Assembly (NCBI GenBank): GCA_937880795.1 | Contig: CALGRQ010000229.1 | Coordinates: 1 to 5,783, forward strand | Direction of reading: 5' to 3' | DNA length: 5,783 nucleotides | Source of the DNA: an uncultured Dyadobacter sp. | GTDB taxonomy: Bacteria > Bacteroidota > Bacteroidia > Cytophagales > Spirosomataceae | Part shown: positions 1-5,783 of the stretch, piece by piece | Numbering within the stretch: the first letter of the stretch is position 1 | How the letters are laid out: the number at the start of each line of letters is the position of its first letter | The notes under the pieces: generated by a model | What the model was told of the DNA's origin: nothing | The model's input: only the letters and a program-made list of their open reading frames with translations | Databases searched by the model: none | Translations under genes and position numbers: made by a program

Positions 1-51
1 GTGCCCACCTTCAGGATACTTAATTATCCGTTGTTTTTTGTGTTTTATTGA

Positions 52-88
52 TTTGCATCGTCTTTTTTCTTAGAATTGCTTACATTTG
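52..88 (+). promoter_or_regulatory. Candidate Bacteroidetes-type promoter of the sigma gene
   Basis: TACATTTG at 81-88 matches the Bacteroidetes housekeeping -7 consensus TAnnTTTG exactly. A TTTG at 52-55 could be the -33 element, but the spacer of 25 bases is a few bases longer than usual, so that half is weak. Transcription would begin only about 5-10 bases before the sigma-factor ATG at 106, giving a very short leader. A GGAG at 93-96 lies nine bases before that ATG and may help ribosome binding. The rest of 1-105 is T-rich and holds no gene I can support. Confidence 0.4.
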
Positions 89-105
89 CCATGGAGAATT
101 AAGAT

Positions 106-657
106 ATGAATGAAAAAGAACTTTTGTTAACTTTAAAATCTGGTAACAGGCAATCTTTTGCCTCCTTATATAAGCAATATTGGAATCAGGTTTACAATTT
201 CAGCAGACTTTATCTTACAACAAGGGAGGCTGCAGAAGAGGTTGTACAGGAGGTCTTTGTAAAAGTCTGGGAATCCAGGGAGTTTATTCGTGAAGATGAT
301 AACTTTAAAGGACTCCTTTTTATCATTACCCGAAATCTTATCTTTAATCAATCCCGTAAAAACTTTAACGAGAATTTCTATAAAATGACCATGCTTGCCG
401 CCATGGAACAGTCTTATGACATGGAGGCAGAAATAGACGCCAAAAATTTAAAGGAGTACATAGATCAACTGATAGAGGAATTGCCTCCCCAACGCAAATT
501 AATTTTCACCCTGAGTCGTAACGAACATCTTTCGCACAAGGAAATTGCCGAAAGACTTGCCATCTCGGAAAAAACTGTAGAGAATCAGATTTCGGCTGCC
601 ATCCGTTTTCTGAGAAAGAATGTGCAGCTTCTTTCTATATTTCTATTATTTCAATAA
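106..657 (+). CDS. ECF-type RNA polymerase sigma-70 factor (FecI-like, Bacteroidetes family)
   Basis: This 183-residue protein is a small two-domain extracytoplasmic-function sigma factor. It would direct RNA polymerase to a narrow regulon, most likely the susC-susD operon downstream. Region 2 lies at about residues 16-84: it has the FASLYKQYWNQVYNFS start, the acidic helix EAAEEVVQEVFVKVW (41-55) that contacts core polymerase, and the FKGLLFIITRNLIFNQSRK stretch (67-85) typical of the -10-binding part. Region 4 lies at about 119-171, with LPPQRKLIF and a helix-turn-helix (HLSHKEIAERLAISEKTVENQ, 141-161) for -35 recognition. The C-terminus ends in a short hydrophobic tail (LLSIFLLFQ). Length and layout are normal for the family. 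The ATG at 106 is chosen because it puts the start just before region 2; an ATG at 91 stops after three codons. The anti-sigma gene follows after 65 bp. The target promoter is inferred from context. Confidence 0.93.
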   Translation: MNEKELLLTLKSGNRQSFASLYKQYWNQVYNFSRLYLTTREAAEEVVQEVFVKVWESREFIREDDNFKGLLFIITRNLIFNQSRKNFNENFYKMTMLAAMEQSYDMEAEIDAKNLKEYIDQLIEELPPQRKLIFTLSRNEHLSHKEIAERLAISEKTVENQISAAIRFLRKNVQLLSIFLLFQ

Positions 658-673
658 TTTTTTGTAGACGGAT

Positions 674-715
674 AGGGGGACCCTTCTTCTGATGTGTATT
701 TATTAATATAGAAGG
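674..715 (+). other. Possible small RNA hairpins over the anti-sigma ribosome binding site
   Basis: The sigma/anti-sigma gap contains CCTTCT (682-687), which can pair with AGAAGG (710-715) around a 22-base AT-rich loop. The 3' arm is part of the purine-rich stretch AGAAGGA that sits six bases before the anti-sigma ATG at 723 and is the only good Shine-Dalgarno-like sequence between the genes. A second tiny stem, AGGG (674-677) with CCCT (681-684), overlaps the first and could not form at the same time. There is no U-tract, so this is not a terminator. The stems are short and may be chance. Confidence 0.2.
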
Positions 716-722
716 ATAAAAG

Positions 723-1691
723 ATGCATACAGATAAAAATATACTCAAGAAATTGCTCAACGATAACTTGACATCCGATGAAAGGGACCGTCTTAATGAA
801 GGGGTGCCGTTCTCCTCGGTGTTGGAAAAACAATGGACTTCTGCTCCGGACTGTGCAACCCATGATAACGCCGACAGCCAGCGCATTTGGTCCGAAATAA
901 AAGGGGAAGTCTGGGATAGAAAAGAGTCTACCCGCTTTTTCTTCTATAAAATTTACAGTATCGCAGCATCGGTATTGCTTATATTGGGTATCGGCGCACT
1001 CACCTGGTTATGGATGAGCAAGCCCCAAGATGCCACCATGTTTATTGTTTATTCGGGTATTCAGAATATTAAATCTCTTCAACTGCCCGATGGTTCTACC
1101 GTTCAACTGGGACCGGGTAGCAAGCTGATTTATCCATCCGAATTTGAAGGACATGAAAGAGAGGTTCAGCTTGAGGGACAGGCCTTCTTTGATGTGCACA
1201 AAGATGCACGCCATCCATTTGTTGTAAAAACAAAAGATATGAAAGTTACAGCATTGGGTACGGCTTTCGAAATCTACAGCTATAACCTGAATAATAATGT
1301 GGAGGCCATTCTTTTAAACGGGAAGATTAAAATTAATGCCCAGGTAAATCAGAGTAAGGCGGAGCTGATTCTCCAACCCAACGAAAAGCTGACCTATTCG
1401 AGGGATACGCATAAAATGATTGTTGAGGCGGTGGATGCAAGTAAATATTCCGATTGGAGGAAGCAGGGTATCTTAAGCTTCGAAAATGAGAAGCTGTCCA
1501 TGATAATTCCACGTCTTGAACAATGGTACGGCCGAAAAATAATGTGTGAGAAAGATATTGCCAATCAATACCGGTTTACCTTTAAAGTGAGGGATGAATC
1601 TCTGGAACGTATCTTGTATATCCTGAACAGTTCCTCACCCGTAAAATATACGAAAGTTGGCGAAGACTTTGAGTTGTATGTAAAGAAATGA
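723..1691 (+). CDS. FecR-family anti-sigma factor (inner-membrane, DUF4974 C-terminus)
   Basis: This 322-residue protein is a single-pass inner-membrane regulator that should hold the sigma factor encoded just upstream until a signal comes from the outer-membrane receptor. Residues 1-75 are cytoplasmic and form a short, charged anti-sigma segment. One transmembrane helix follows at about 77-97 (IYSIAASVLLILGIGALTWLW). The periplasmic part starts with a FecR domain at about 115-205, with the hallmarks LPDGSTVQLGPGSKLIYP (121-138), VQLEGQAFFDV (148-158) and VTALGTAFEI (175-184). It ends with a DUF4974 domain at about 250-320 (LSFENEKL, LEQWYGRKI, FTFKVRDESLERIL), an STN-like fold in this family. 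Start: the ATG at 723 follows AGAAGGA with good spacing. Length is normal and the frame is intact. Its partner domain, the STN of the receptor at 2081, is cut from the barrel by a stop codon, so signalling may be broken although this gene looks functional. Confidence 0.93.
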   Translation: MHTDKNILKKLLNDNLTSDERDRLNEGVPFSSVLEKQWTSAPDCATHDNADSQRIWSEIKGEVWDRKESTRFFFYKIYSIAASVLLILGIGALTWLWMSKPQDATMFIVYSGIQNIKSLQLPDGSTVQLGPGSKLIYPSEFEGHEREVQLEGQAFFDVHKDARHPFVVKTKDMKVTALGTAFEIYSYNLNNNVEAILLNGKIKINAQVNQSKAELILQPNEKLTYSRDTHKMIVEAVDASKYSDWRKQGILSFENEKLSMIIPRLEQWYGRKIMCEKDIANQYRFTFKVRDESLERILYILNSSSPVKYTKVGEDFELYVKK

Positions 1692-1981
1692 TTTTTTGTT
1701 TAACCTGAATATAATACGATGGCATATGAATTTAAAGAATGATTCATGAAATGAAGGACCTTGAATGATAATACTATTTCTATTGCGTAAGCTTCATTAT
1801 GGTCATGTTTTAACAAATTTAATCCGAATGGAATTGATTTGAAATGTCTTTTATTTTCCTTTGCGGGAGAAAATTCGGCTTTCAGTAAATAAAGTGGATG
1901 ACGCGTGTTTAATACCTATCAAATTAAAATCAATATGAAAGATGAAGTGTAAAAAGACTTAAATTTTATTTAGTAAAAAAG

Positions 1982-2003
1982 TTGGAGGAAATACATCCCC
2001 CAA
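1982..2003 (+). other. Candidate hairpin in the susC leader (upstream)
   Basis: TTGGAGGA (1982-1989) pairs with TCCCCCAA (1996-2003) around the six-base loop AATACA, with one A/C mismatch in the middle. There is no T-run after it; the next bases are CCCCTG, so an intrinsic terminator is unlikely. It may be a leader structure or the remains of an operator-like inverted repeat. Confidence 0.35.
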
Positions 2004-2021
2004 CCCCTGTTTTAAACATCC

Positions 2022-2052
2022 GCAGGTAAAGGAGTCGAGGCCGGTAACCTGC
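2022..2052 (+). other. Candidate hairpin in the susC leader (downstream)
   Basis: GCAGGT (2022-2027) pairs with ACCTGC (2047-2052). Inside the loop, GG (2031-2032) could pair with CC (2041-2042) and extend it. The hairpin ends 28 bases before the susC ATG at 2081. It is followed by AT-rich sequence (AAATATTTATTATAAAC) rather than a T-tract, so it would sit in the 5' leader and not act as a terminator. Confidence 0.35.
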
Positions 2053-2080
2053 AAATATTTATTATAAACATCACAAAGTT

Positions 2081-2419
2081 ATGAAAAAAAAAGTGACTAG
2101 GGATTACTGTATCCCCCTAATTACAAAAACTAAAAGGATTATGAAAATAACTACCTTTTTTTTAATGGTTACGATTTGTAGCATTACTGCATCAACCTAT
2201 GCGCAAAGCTATAAGGTATCCATCAAAAAACAGAACAGCAGTATCATGGAGATACTGAAAGAGATTGAAGGTTCAAGCGAATTTACCTTCTTTTTCAACA
2301 ACAACCAGGTGGATGCTTCCCAAAAAACAAGCGTAAATGCAACCAATGCGACCATAGAAGATGTACTTAACCAGATACTGAACGGTACGGGTTATACCTA
2401 CAAGATCATGGATCGCTAG
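2081..2419 (+). CDS. N-terminal fragment of SusC: signal peptide plus STN domain
   Basis: This 112-residue frame encodes what should be the periplasmic signalling end of the receptor. Residues 1-20 are a basic extension, and a signal-peptide core follows from about 21 (MKITTFFLMVTICSITAS) with a likely cleavage after STYA, before Gln42. Residues 43-112 form an STN (secretin/TonB short N-terminal) domain: YKVSIKKQNSSIMEILKEIE, FTFFFNNNQVDAS, then ATIEDVLNQILNGTGYTYKI. STN domains of FecA-type receptors touch the periplasmic part of FecR-type anti-sigma factors, and such a gene lies upstream at 723. The start may be the ATG at 2081 or the in-frame ATG at 2141 (residue 21), which gives a more compact signal peptide; basic N-terminal extensions are common in this family, so I keep 2081. 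As read, the product would be an exported, free STN domain of about 71 residues. Whether it is stable or active is unknown. Confidence 0.8.
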   Translation: MKKKVTRDYCIPLITKTKRIMKITTFFLMVTICSITASTYAQSYKVSIKKQNSSIMEILKEIEGSSEFTFFFNNNQVDASQKTSVNATNATIEDVLNQILNGTGYTYKIMDR

Positions 2420-5400
2420 GTGCTGATAAAAGCAAAAGAGGGAGCAACACATTCTGCTCAGAATAACCAGCAGTCGAAGAAGGTGACTGGAACTGTCACC
2501 GACGAAAGAGGCGAACTCATTATCGGTGCCAACGTGATGGTTAAAGGTTCCAATTCGGGAACAATTACCGACATAGACGGTAAATTCTCGTTGGAAGTGC
2601 CCGAAGGTGCTGTCCTCCAGATTTCATATATAGGTTACCTTTCGCAGGAAATTCCTGTTGGAAATAAAACAAGTTTTGCCATCGTAATAAAAGAAGATAC
2701 CAAACGCCTGGATGAGGTTGTGGTAGTGGGTTACGGTACACAGAAGAAAGTGAACCTTACCGGTGCAGTAGAACAGGTTACCAGCGAAGTGTTCGAAAAC
2801 CGTTCCGTATCCAATGTATCACAGGCATTACAGGGGGCAGTGCCCAACCTTAACATCACATTGGAAGATGGTAAGCCATCACGTAGTGCCAGTTTCAATG
2901 TACGTGGTACCACCTCTATCGGTCAGGGTGGAGATGCGTTGGTGCTGATTGACGGAGTAGAAGGAGATCCGGCTATGCTAAATCCCAATGATATCGCCAG
3001 TGTTTCAGTATTGAAAGACGCCGCTTCGGCTGCCATCTATGGTGCTCGCGGTACGTTCGGGGTTGTATTGATTACAACTAAAACCCCGGATAAGGATAAG
3101 ACATCCATTACCTACAGCGGCGACTTTGCCTTTAAGACTCCTACAACCGTTCCCGACTTTGTTACGGATGGCTACACCTATTCCGAAAGATTCTACGAAG
3201 CATACAGCGCTTGGAACAACTATTCGGCTACACCGAAGAATATCAATAAATCGCAGACTTTCTCTACAGCCTGGCTGGATACCTTTAAGCAACGCAAAGA
3301 GCAGGGTATAACCGACGAGTACGAACTAGGCAGCAACGGCGAGTATATCTATTACGGTAATACCGATTACATGAAAGAGTTGTACAAGGATCAGACTTTT
3401 GCCCAGGATCATAACTTGTCGGTTTCCGGAAGTAACGGTAAACTGAATTATTATGTAAGCGGCCGCTATTACGGGTATGACGGTTTGTTTCGGTACAATA
3501 CTGATACATACAATACGCTGAACTTAAGAGCTAAAGGATCGTTACAGGTGTTCGACTGGTTACGGATTGATAACAACACCGATTATTCAAACCTGGAATA
3601 TCATAACCCGCTGAACGTTGGCGAAGGTGGTTCTATCTGGCGTAACATAGCCGACGAAGGTCACCCGTCGTCGCCTTTGTTCAACCCGGACGGATCACTT
3701 ACCATGTCGGGAGCCTATACGATCGGCGACTTTATCTATGGTAAGAACGGATTGGATACGCATAAAAGAATCCTGAAAAATACAACAGGCTTTGCTGCCA
3801 AGTTTCTCGACAATAAGTTGCGTGTAAACGGTGACTTTACCTTCAGCAATACCGACAATAATTCGACTCAAATCCGCGTACCGGTACCTTACAGCAAGGT
3901 GAAGGATGAGACCATCTGGTTGAGCACCAAGTATAACGACCTTAAAGAGAGCGTCCGGGCTACCAACTACCTGGCGATGAACCTCTATACGGAATACGAA
4001 CAGACCTTCCTGGACAGTCATTATTTTAAAGGAATGGTGGGTTACAACTACGAACAATCCACTTACAAGAGCTTATATGTACAGCGTAATGGTTTGTTGA
4101 TGGAAGATAGCAAAAATATCAACCTGGCACTGGGTGAATCTATCACTACTTCCGGAGGATACGAGAAATGGAGAATCGGTGGTGGTTTCTTCCGTTTAAA
4201 TTATGGATTCAAGGATCGTTATCTGTTGGAAGTGAATGGCCGCTACGATGGTTCATCCAAATTCCCGACAGATCAGCAGTGGGCATTTTTCCCTTCGGCT
4301 TCGGTTGGATGGAGAATTTCGGAAGAGCCGTTCTGGCATGTTAACGAAAATCTTTTCTCTGATATGAAGGTTAGAGCTTCTTACGGATCTCTGGGAAATG
4401 GTAACGTGGATTCTTATAACTTTCTTGAACTGCTTGCCATTTCAACTTCTGACAGGGTGTTGAACGGTGCCAAAAATAAATATTCAAGTGCGCCGGCCGT
4501 AAAACCGGAAGGATTAACCTGGGAAACGGCTACTACAACGAACGTGGGTCTTGATTTTGGAATGTTGCAGGGCAAGCTGCGTTTTACCGGAGATGCTTAT
4601 GTACGTAAAACAACCGATATGTATACTGTTGGTGTCACTTTGCCGGAAGTATTCGGGGCCAGTTCGCCAAAAGGAAACTATGCGGATATGACGACCAGGG
4701 GTTGGGAGATTTCGTTAACATGGAGAGATCGTTTTGATTTAGCCGGAAAGCCTTTCAATTATGATGTGCGCGCCACTTTATCGGATTACACATCGAAAAT
4801 AGACCGATACAATAACTCTACAAAAAGTTTGAGCGACTATTACGAAGGTCAGACTGTAGGCGAAATCTGGGGATATGTAACCGAAGGTTTGTTCCAGTCG
4901 CAGGAAGAAATTGATAACCATGCCACTCAGAAACTGATTAAATCTTCCAACAAAGGAATCTGGTATCCGGGGGATGTGAAGTTGAAAGACCTGAATAACG
5001 ACGGTGTGATCGATTATGGTAACAATACGTTGGATGATCATGGCGATAAGAAGGTTATCGGAAATGAATTGCCTCGCTACAGCTATAGCTTCAACCTGTC
5101 GGCCGACTGGAATAATATCTTTGTATCGGCCTTCTTCCAGGGTGTAGGAAAGCAGTACTGGTATCCTGGTTCGGAAACTCTTTTCTGGGGACAATACAAC
5201 CGTCCGTACAACAATATGCCTACCTGGCATGTGGATAATTATTGGACAAAAGATAATACCAATGCCTACCTGCCGCGCTATGCCGGTTATAACTCATCAC
5301 TCAAGAGTACCCCTCAAACCCGTTATTTACAAAATGTAGCTTACCTCCGTTTAAAGAGTCTGCAGGTTGGTTATAATTTGCCGAAGTCTTTCATTTCAAA

Positions 5401-5599
5401 GATAAATATGCAGAATGCCCGGGTTTACTTATCTGGCGAAAACCTTTTCTGCTGGTCGCCGCTGTATAAGCACACCAAAGATTTTGACGTGGCAAGTATC
5501 TACGGATCAGACCCGGATCTTACATCCGGAACCAGCGGAGATAATTACAATTATCCGGTGATGAGAAGTATCAGTGTAGGTTTATCAGTAACATTTTAA
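2420..5599 (+). CDS. SusC/RagA TonB-dependent outer-membrane receptor, main body (lacks signal peptide)
   Basis: These 1060 codons, stop included, encode the transporter body that takes up a ligand delivered by SusD across the outer membrane, driven by TonB. Numbering from codon 2420: a carboxypeptidase-regulatory-like domain lies at about 21-95 (VTGTVTDERGELIIGANVMV, then GTITDIDGKFSLEVP and ISYIGY). The TonB-box region LDEVVVVGYGTQKKVNLTGA is at 97-116. The plug runs to about 222 and carries the SusC/RagA signature (VLIDGVEGDP, 175-184; SVLKDAASAAIYGARGTFGV, 197-215). The rest is the 22-strand-type barrel, with an Asp-rich loop (KDLNNDGVID, 856-865) common in the family, and it ends in aromatic Phe (GLSVTF), as outer-membrane barrels do. 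The only upstream start in frame is a GTG directly after the amber codon, without a ribosome site or signal peptide, so independent translation would leave the protein in the cytoplasm. susD starts 10 bp downstream. The substrate cannot be inferred. Confidence 0.85.
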   Translation: MLIKAKEGATHSAQNNQQSKKVTGTVTDERGELIIGANVMVKGSNSGTITDIDGKFSLEVPEGAVLQISYIGYLSQEIPVGNKTSFAIVIKEDTKRLDEVVVVGYGTQKKVNLTGAVEQVTSEVFENRSVSNVSQALQGAVPNLNITLEDGKPSRSASFNVRGTTSIGQGGDALVLIDGVEGDPAMLNPNDIASVSVLKDAASAAIYGARGTFGVVLITTKTPDKDKTSITYSGDFAFKTPTTVPDFVTDGYTYSERFYEAYSAWNNYSATPKNINKSQTFSTAWLDTFKQRKEQGITDEYELGSNGEYIYYGNTDYMKELYKDQTFAQDHNLSVSGSNGKLNYYVSGRYYGYDGLFRYNTDTYNTLNLRAKGSLQVFDWLRIDNNTDYSNLEYHNPLNVGEGGSIWRNIADEGHPSSPLFNPDGSLTMSGAYTIGDFIYGKNGLDTHKRILKNTTGFAAKFLDNKLRVNGDFTFSNTDNNSTQIRVPVPYSKVKDETIWLSTKYNDLKESVRATNYLAMNLYTEYEQTFLDSHYFKGMVGYNYEQSTYKSLYVQRNGLLMEDSKNINLALGESITTSGGYEKWRIGGGFFRLNYGFKDRYLLEVNGRYDGSSKFPTDQQWAFFPSASVGWRISEEPFWHVNENLFSDMKVRASYGSLGNGNVDSYNFLELLAISTSDRVLNGAKNKYSSAPAVKPEGLTWETATTTNVGLDFGMLQGKLRFTGDAYVRKTTDMYTVGVTLPEVFGASSPKGNYADMTTRGWEISLTWRDRFDLAGKPFNYDVRATLSDYTSKIDRYNNSTKSLSDYYEGQTVGEIWGYVTEGLFQSQEEIDNHATQKLIKSSNKGIWYPGDVKLKDLNNDGVIDYGNNTLDDHGDKKVIGNELPRYSYSFNLSADWNNIFVSAFFQGVGKQYWYPGSETLFWGQYNRPYNNMPTWHVDNYWTKDNTNAYLPRYAGYNSSLKSTPQTRYLQNVAYLRLKSLQVGYNLPKSFISKINMQNARVYLSGENLFCWSPLYKHTKDFDVASIYGSDPDLTSGTSGDNYNYPVMRSISVGLSVTF

Positions 5600-5609
5600 A
5601 CGCTTAATC

Positions 5610-5783
5610 ATGAAAAAAATAGTATATACAATTTTAGCAGCATTGTCTTTATTCTCATCTTGTTCTCTGGATGAGAATCCGCAAGACGCAGTTTCAAAGG
5701 ATACGGTGTTTAGCTCGGAGAGCGGACTTAAAATGTATTCGTATTCATTCTATAATATGTTGCCTTCCGGTTCGGATGCTCAC
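5610..5783 (+). CDS. SusD-like outer-membrane lipoprotein, 5' part only
   Basis: Only the first 58 codons are in the window; the frame is open to the last base. The protein begins MKKIVYTILAALSLFSSC, a lipoprotein signal peptide with the lipid-anchored cysteine at residue 18. The residues after it (SLDENPQD) are acidic, as expected for Bacteroidetes lipoproteins exported to the cell surface, and match the usual SusD start, where a short Leu-Asp-x-x-Pro stretch precedes a Ser/Phe-rich segment (here VSKDTVFSSESGLKMY). SusD proteins sit as a lid over the SusC barrel and bind the ligand. Position supports the call: the gene starts 10 bp after the susC stop with no terminator between. The binding core is outside the window, so specificity is unknown. 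If the upstream nonsense codon blocks SusC, this protein would lack its partner. Confidence 0.85.
   Translation, partial: MKKIVYTILAALSLFSSCSLDENPQDAVSKDTVFSSESGLKMYSYSFYNMLPSGSDAH

Larger units (their letters stand above)
1692..2080 (+). promoter_or_regulatory. AT-rich 389-bp intergenic region and presumed susC leader
   Basis: No open frame here looks like a gene; the longest ATG-started pieces are a few codons (for example at 1720 and 1726). Most of the stretch to about 1980 is AT-rich with no clear TAnnTTTG element. About 1981-2052 is clearly richer in G and C and holds two possible hairpins, annotated separately. Given the FecI/FecR-like pair upstream and the STN-bearing susC downstream, the sigma-dependent promoter for susC-susD is expected here, but I cannot place it. 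There is no Shine-Dalgarno sequence before the ATG at 2081, which is usual for this phylum. Confidence 0.5.
2081..5599 (+). pseudogene. susC-like gene interrupted by an in-frame amber stop
   Basis: The two open frames 2081-2419 and 2420-5599 are directly adjacent, in the same frame, and separated only by TAG at 2417-2419. Read through, they give one 1172-residue STN-containing SusC/RagA receptor with domains in normal order: signal peptide, STN, carboxypeptidase-regulatory-like domain, TonB box, plug, barrel. The interruption comes directly after the STN core (YTYKIMDR, then VLIK). In related STN domains a short strand with residues such as Gln continues here, so a CAG-to-TAG transition is the likeliest origin (inference). 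No other stop or frameshift is visible in 1059 downstream codons, so the change is recent, suppressed, or a sequence error. The other complete genes in the window end in TAA or TGA. I call it a pseudogene as read, with real doubt. Confidence 0.65.

Noticed and set aside
1..51. Open frame from the window edge as the end of an upstream gene
   Set aside because: The short open pieces at the left edge have no recognisable protein features, and the region is T-rich like intergenic sequence.
1987..1992. GGAAAT as a FecI-type -35 element
   Set aside because: It resembles the E. coli fecA -35 sequence, but there is no matching -10 at the right distance, it lies inside a hairpin arm and loop, and Bacteroidetes ECF factors need not use that motif.
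2417..2419. TAG reassigned to glutamine as a general code change
   Set aside because: Only one in-frame TAG occurs in the window, many Gln codons are normal CAA/CAG, and cellular Bacteroidetes use the standard bacterial code. Code changes of this kind are known from some gut phages, but nothing here looks phage-derived.
2420..2422. GTG directly after the amber codon as a true start for a separate transporter gene
   Set aside because: There is no signal peptide and no ribosome site, and the first residues (VLIKAKEG) read as the continuation of the STN end and linker. An outer-membrane barrel could not be exported from this start.
2442..2459. GAGCA/TGCTC stem-loop 22 bases after the amber codon as a readthrough signal
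   Set aside because: It has only five pairs around an eight-base loop in coding sequence; this is too weak to claim a recoding element.
4778..5230. 150-codon open frame on the minus strand inside susC
   Set aside because: It lies wholly opposite a well-recognised barrel-coding region and shows no recognisable domain. The same applies to the minus-strand frames at 3695-4057 and 3005-3292.
1..5783. CRISPR array, tRNA/rRNA genes, insertion sequences or attachment sites
   Set aside because: I saw no regularly spaced repeats, transposase-like frames, terminal inverted repeats or recognisable structural RNA sequence.

Overview
The window looks like a piece of a Bacteroidetes chromosome, most likely order Bacteroidales. 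It carries, all on the + strand, the start of a glycan- or nutrient-uptake locus: an ECF sigma factor (106-657), a FecR-type anti-sigma factor (723-1691), a SusC/RagA-type TonB-dependent receptor with an N-terminal STN signalling domain (2081-5599), and the first 58 codons of a SusD-like lipoprotein (5610 to the window end). The near absence of Shine-Dalgarno sequences, a TAnnTTTG-type -7 element before the sigma gene, and the susC-susD order all fit this phylum. Genus and substrate cannot be read from the window, because no enzymes or binding-protein cores are included.

Layout: 1-105 is an upstream region with a candidate promoter. The sigma and anti-sigma genes follow, separated by 65 bp with no terminator. 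A 389-bp AT-rich gap (1692-2080) contains a GC-richer patch with two possible hairpins just before susC. susC is followed after 10 bp by susD, as expected for one transcript.

How it should work, by analogy with FecI/FecR/FecA systems: the outer-membrane receptor senses its ligand, its periplasmic STN domain contacts the C-terminal part of the inner-membrane anti-sigma factor, and the sigma factor is released to transcribe the susC-susD operon. SusC and SusD together form the outer-membrane import complex.

The striking anomaly is an in-frame amber codon (TAG, 2417-2419) in susC. It falls exactly between the STN domain and the carboxypeptidase-like/plug/barrel part, and the reading frame continues for 1059 further codons without another stop. 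As read, the signal peptide and STN domain are cut off from the transporter, which is left without an export signal. The simplest reading is a very recent nonsense mutation (probably CAG to TAG) or a sequence error. Suppression or readthrough is possible but not shown by the sequence. I see no evidence of a wholly new system beyond this.
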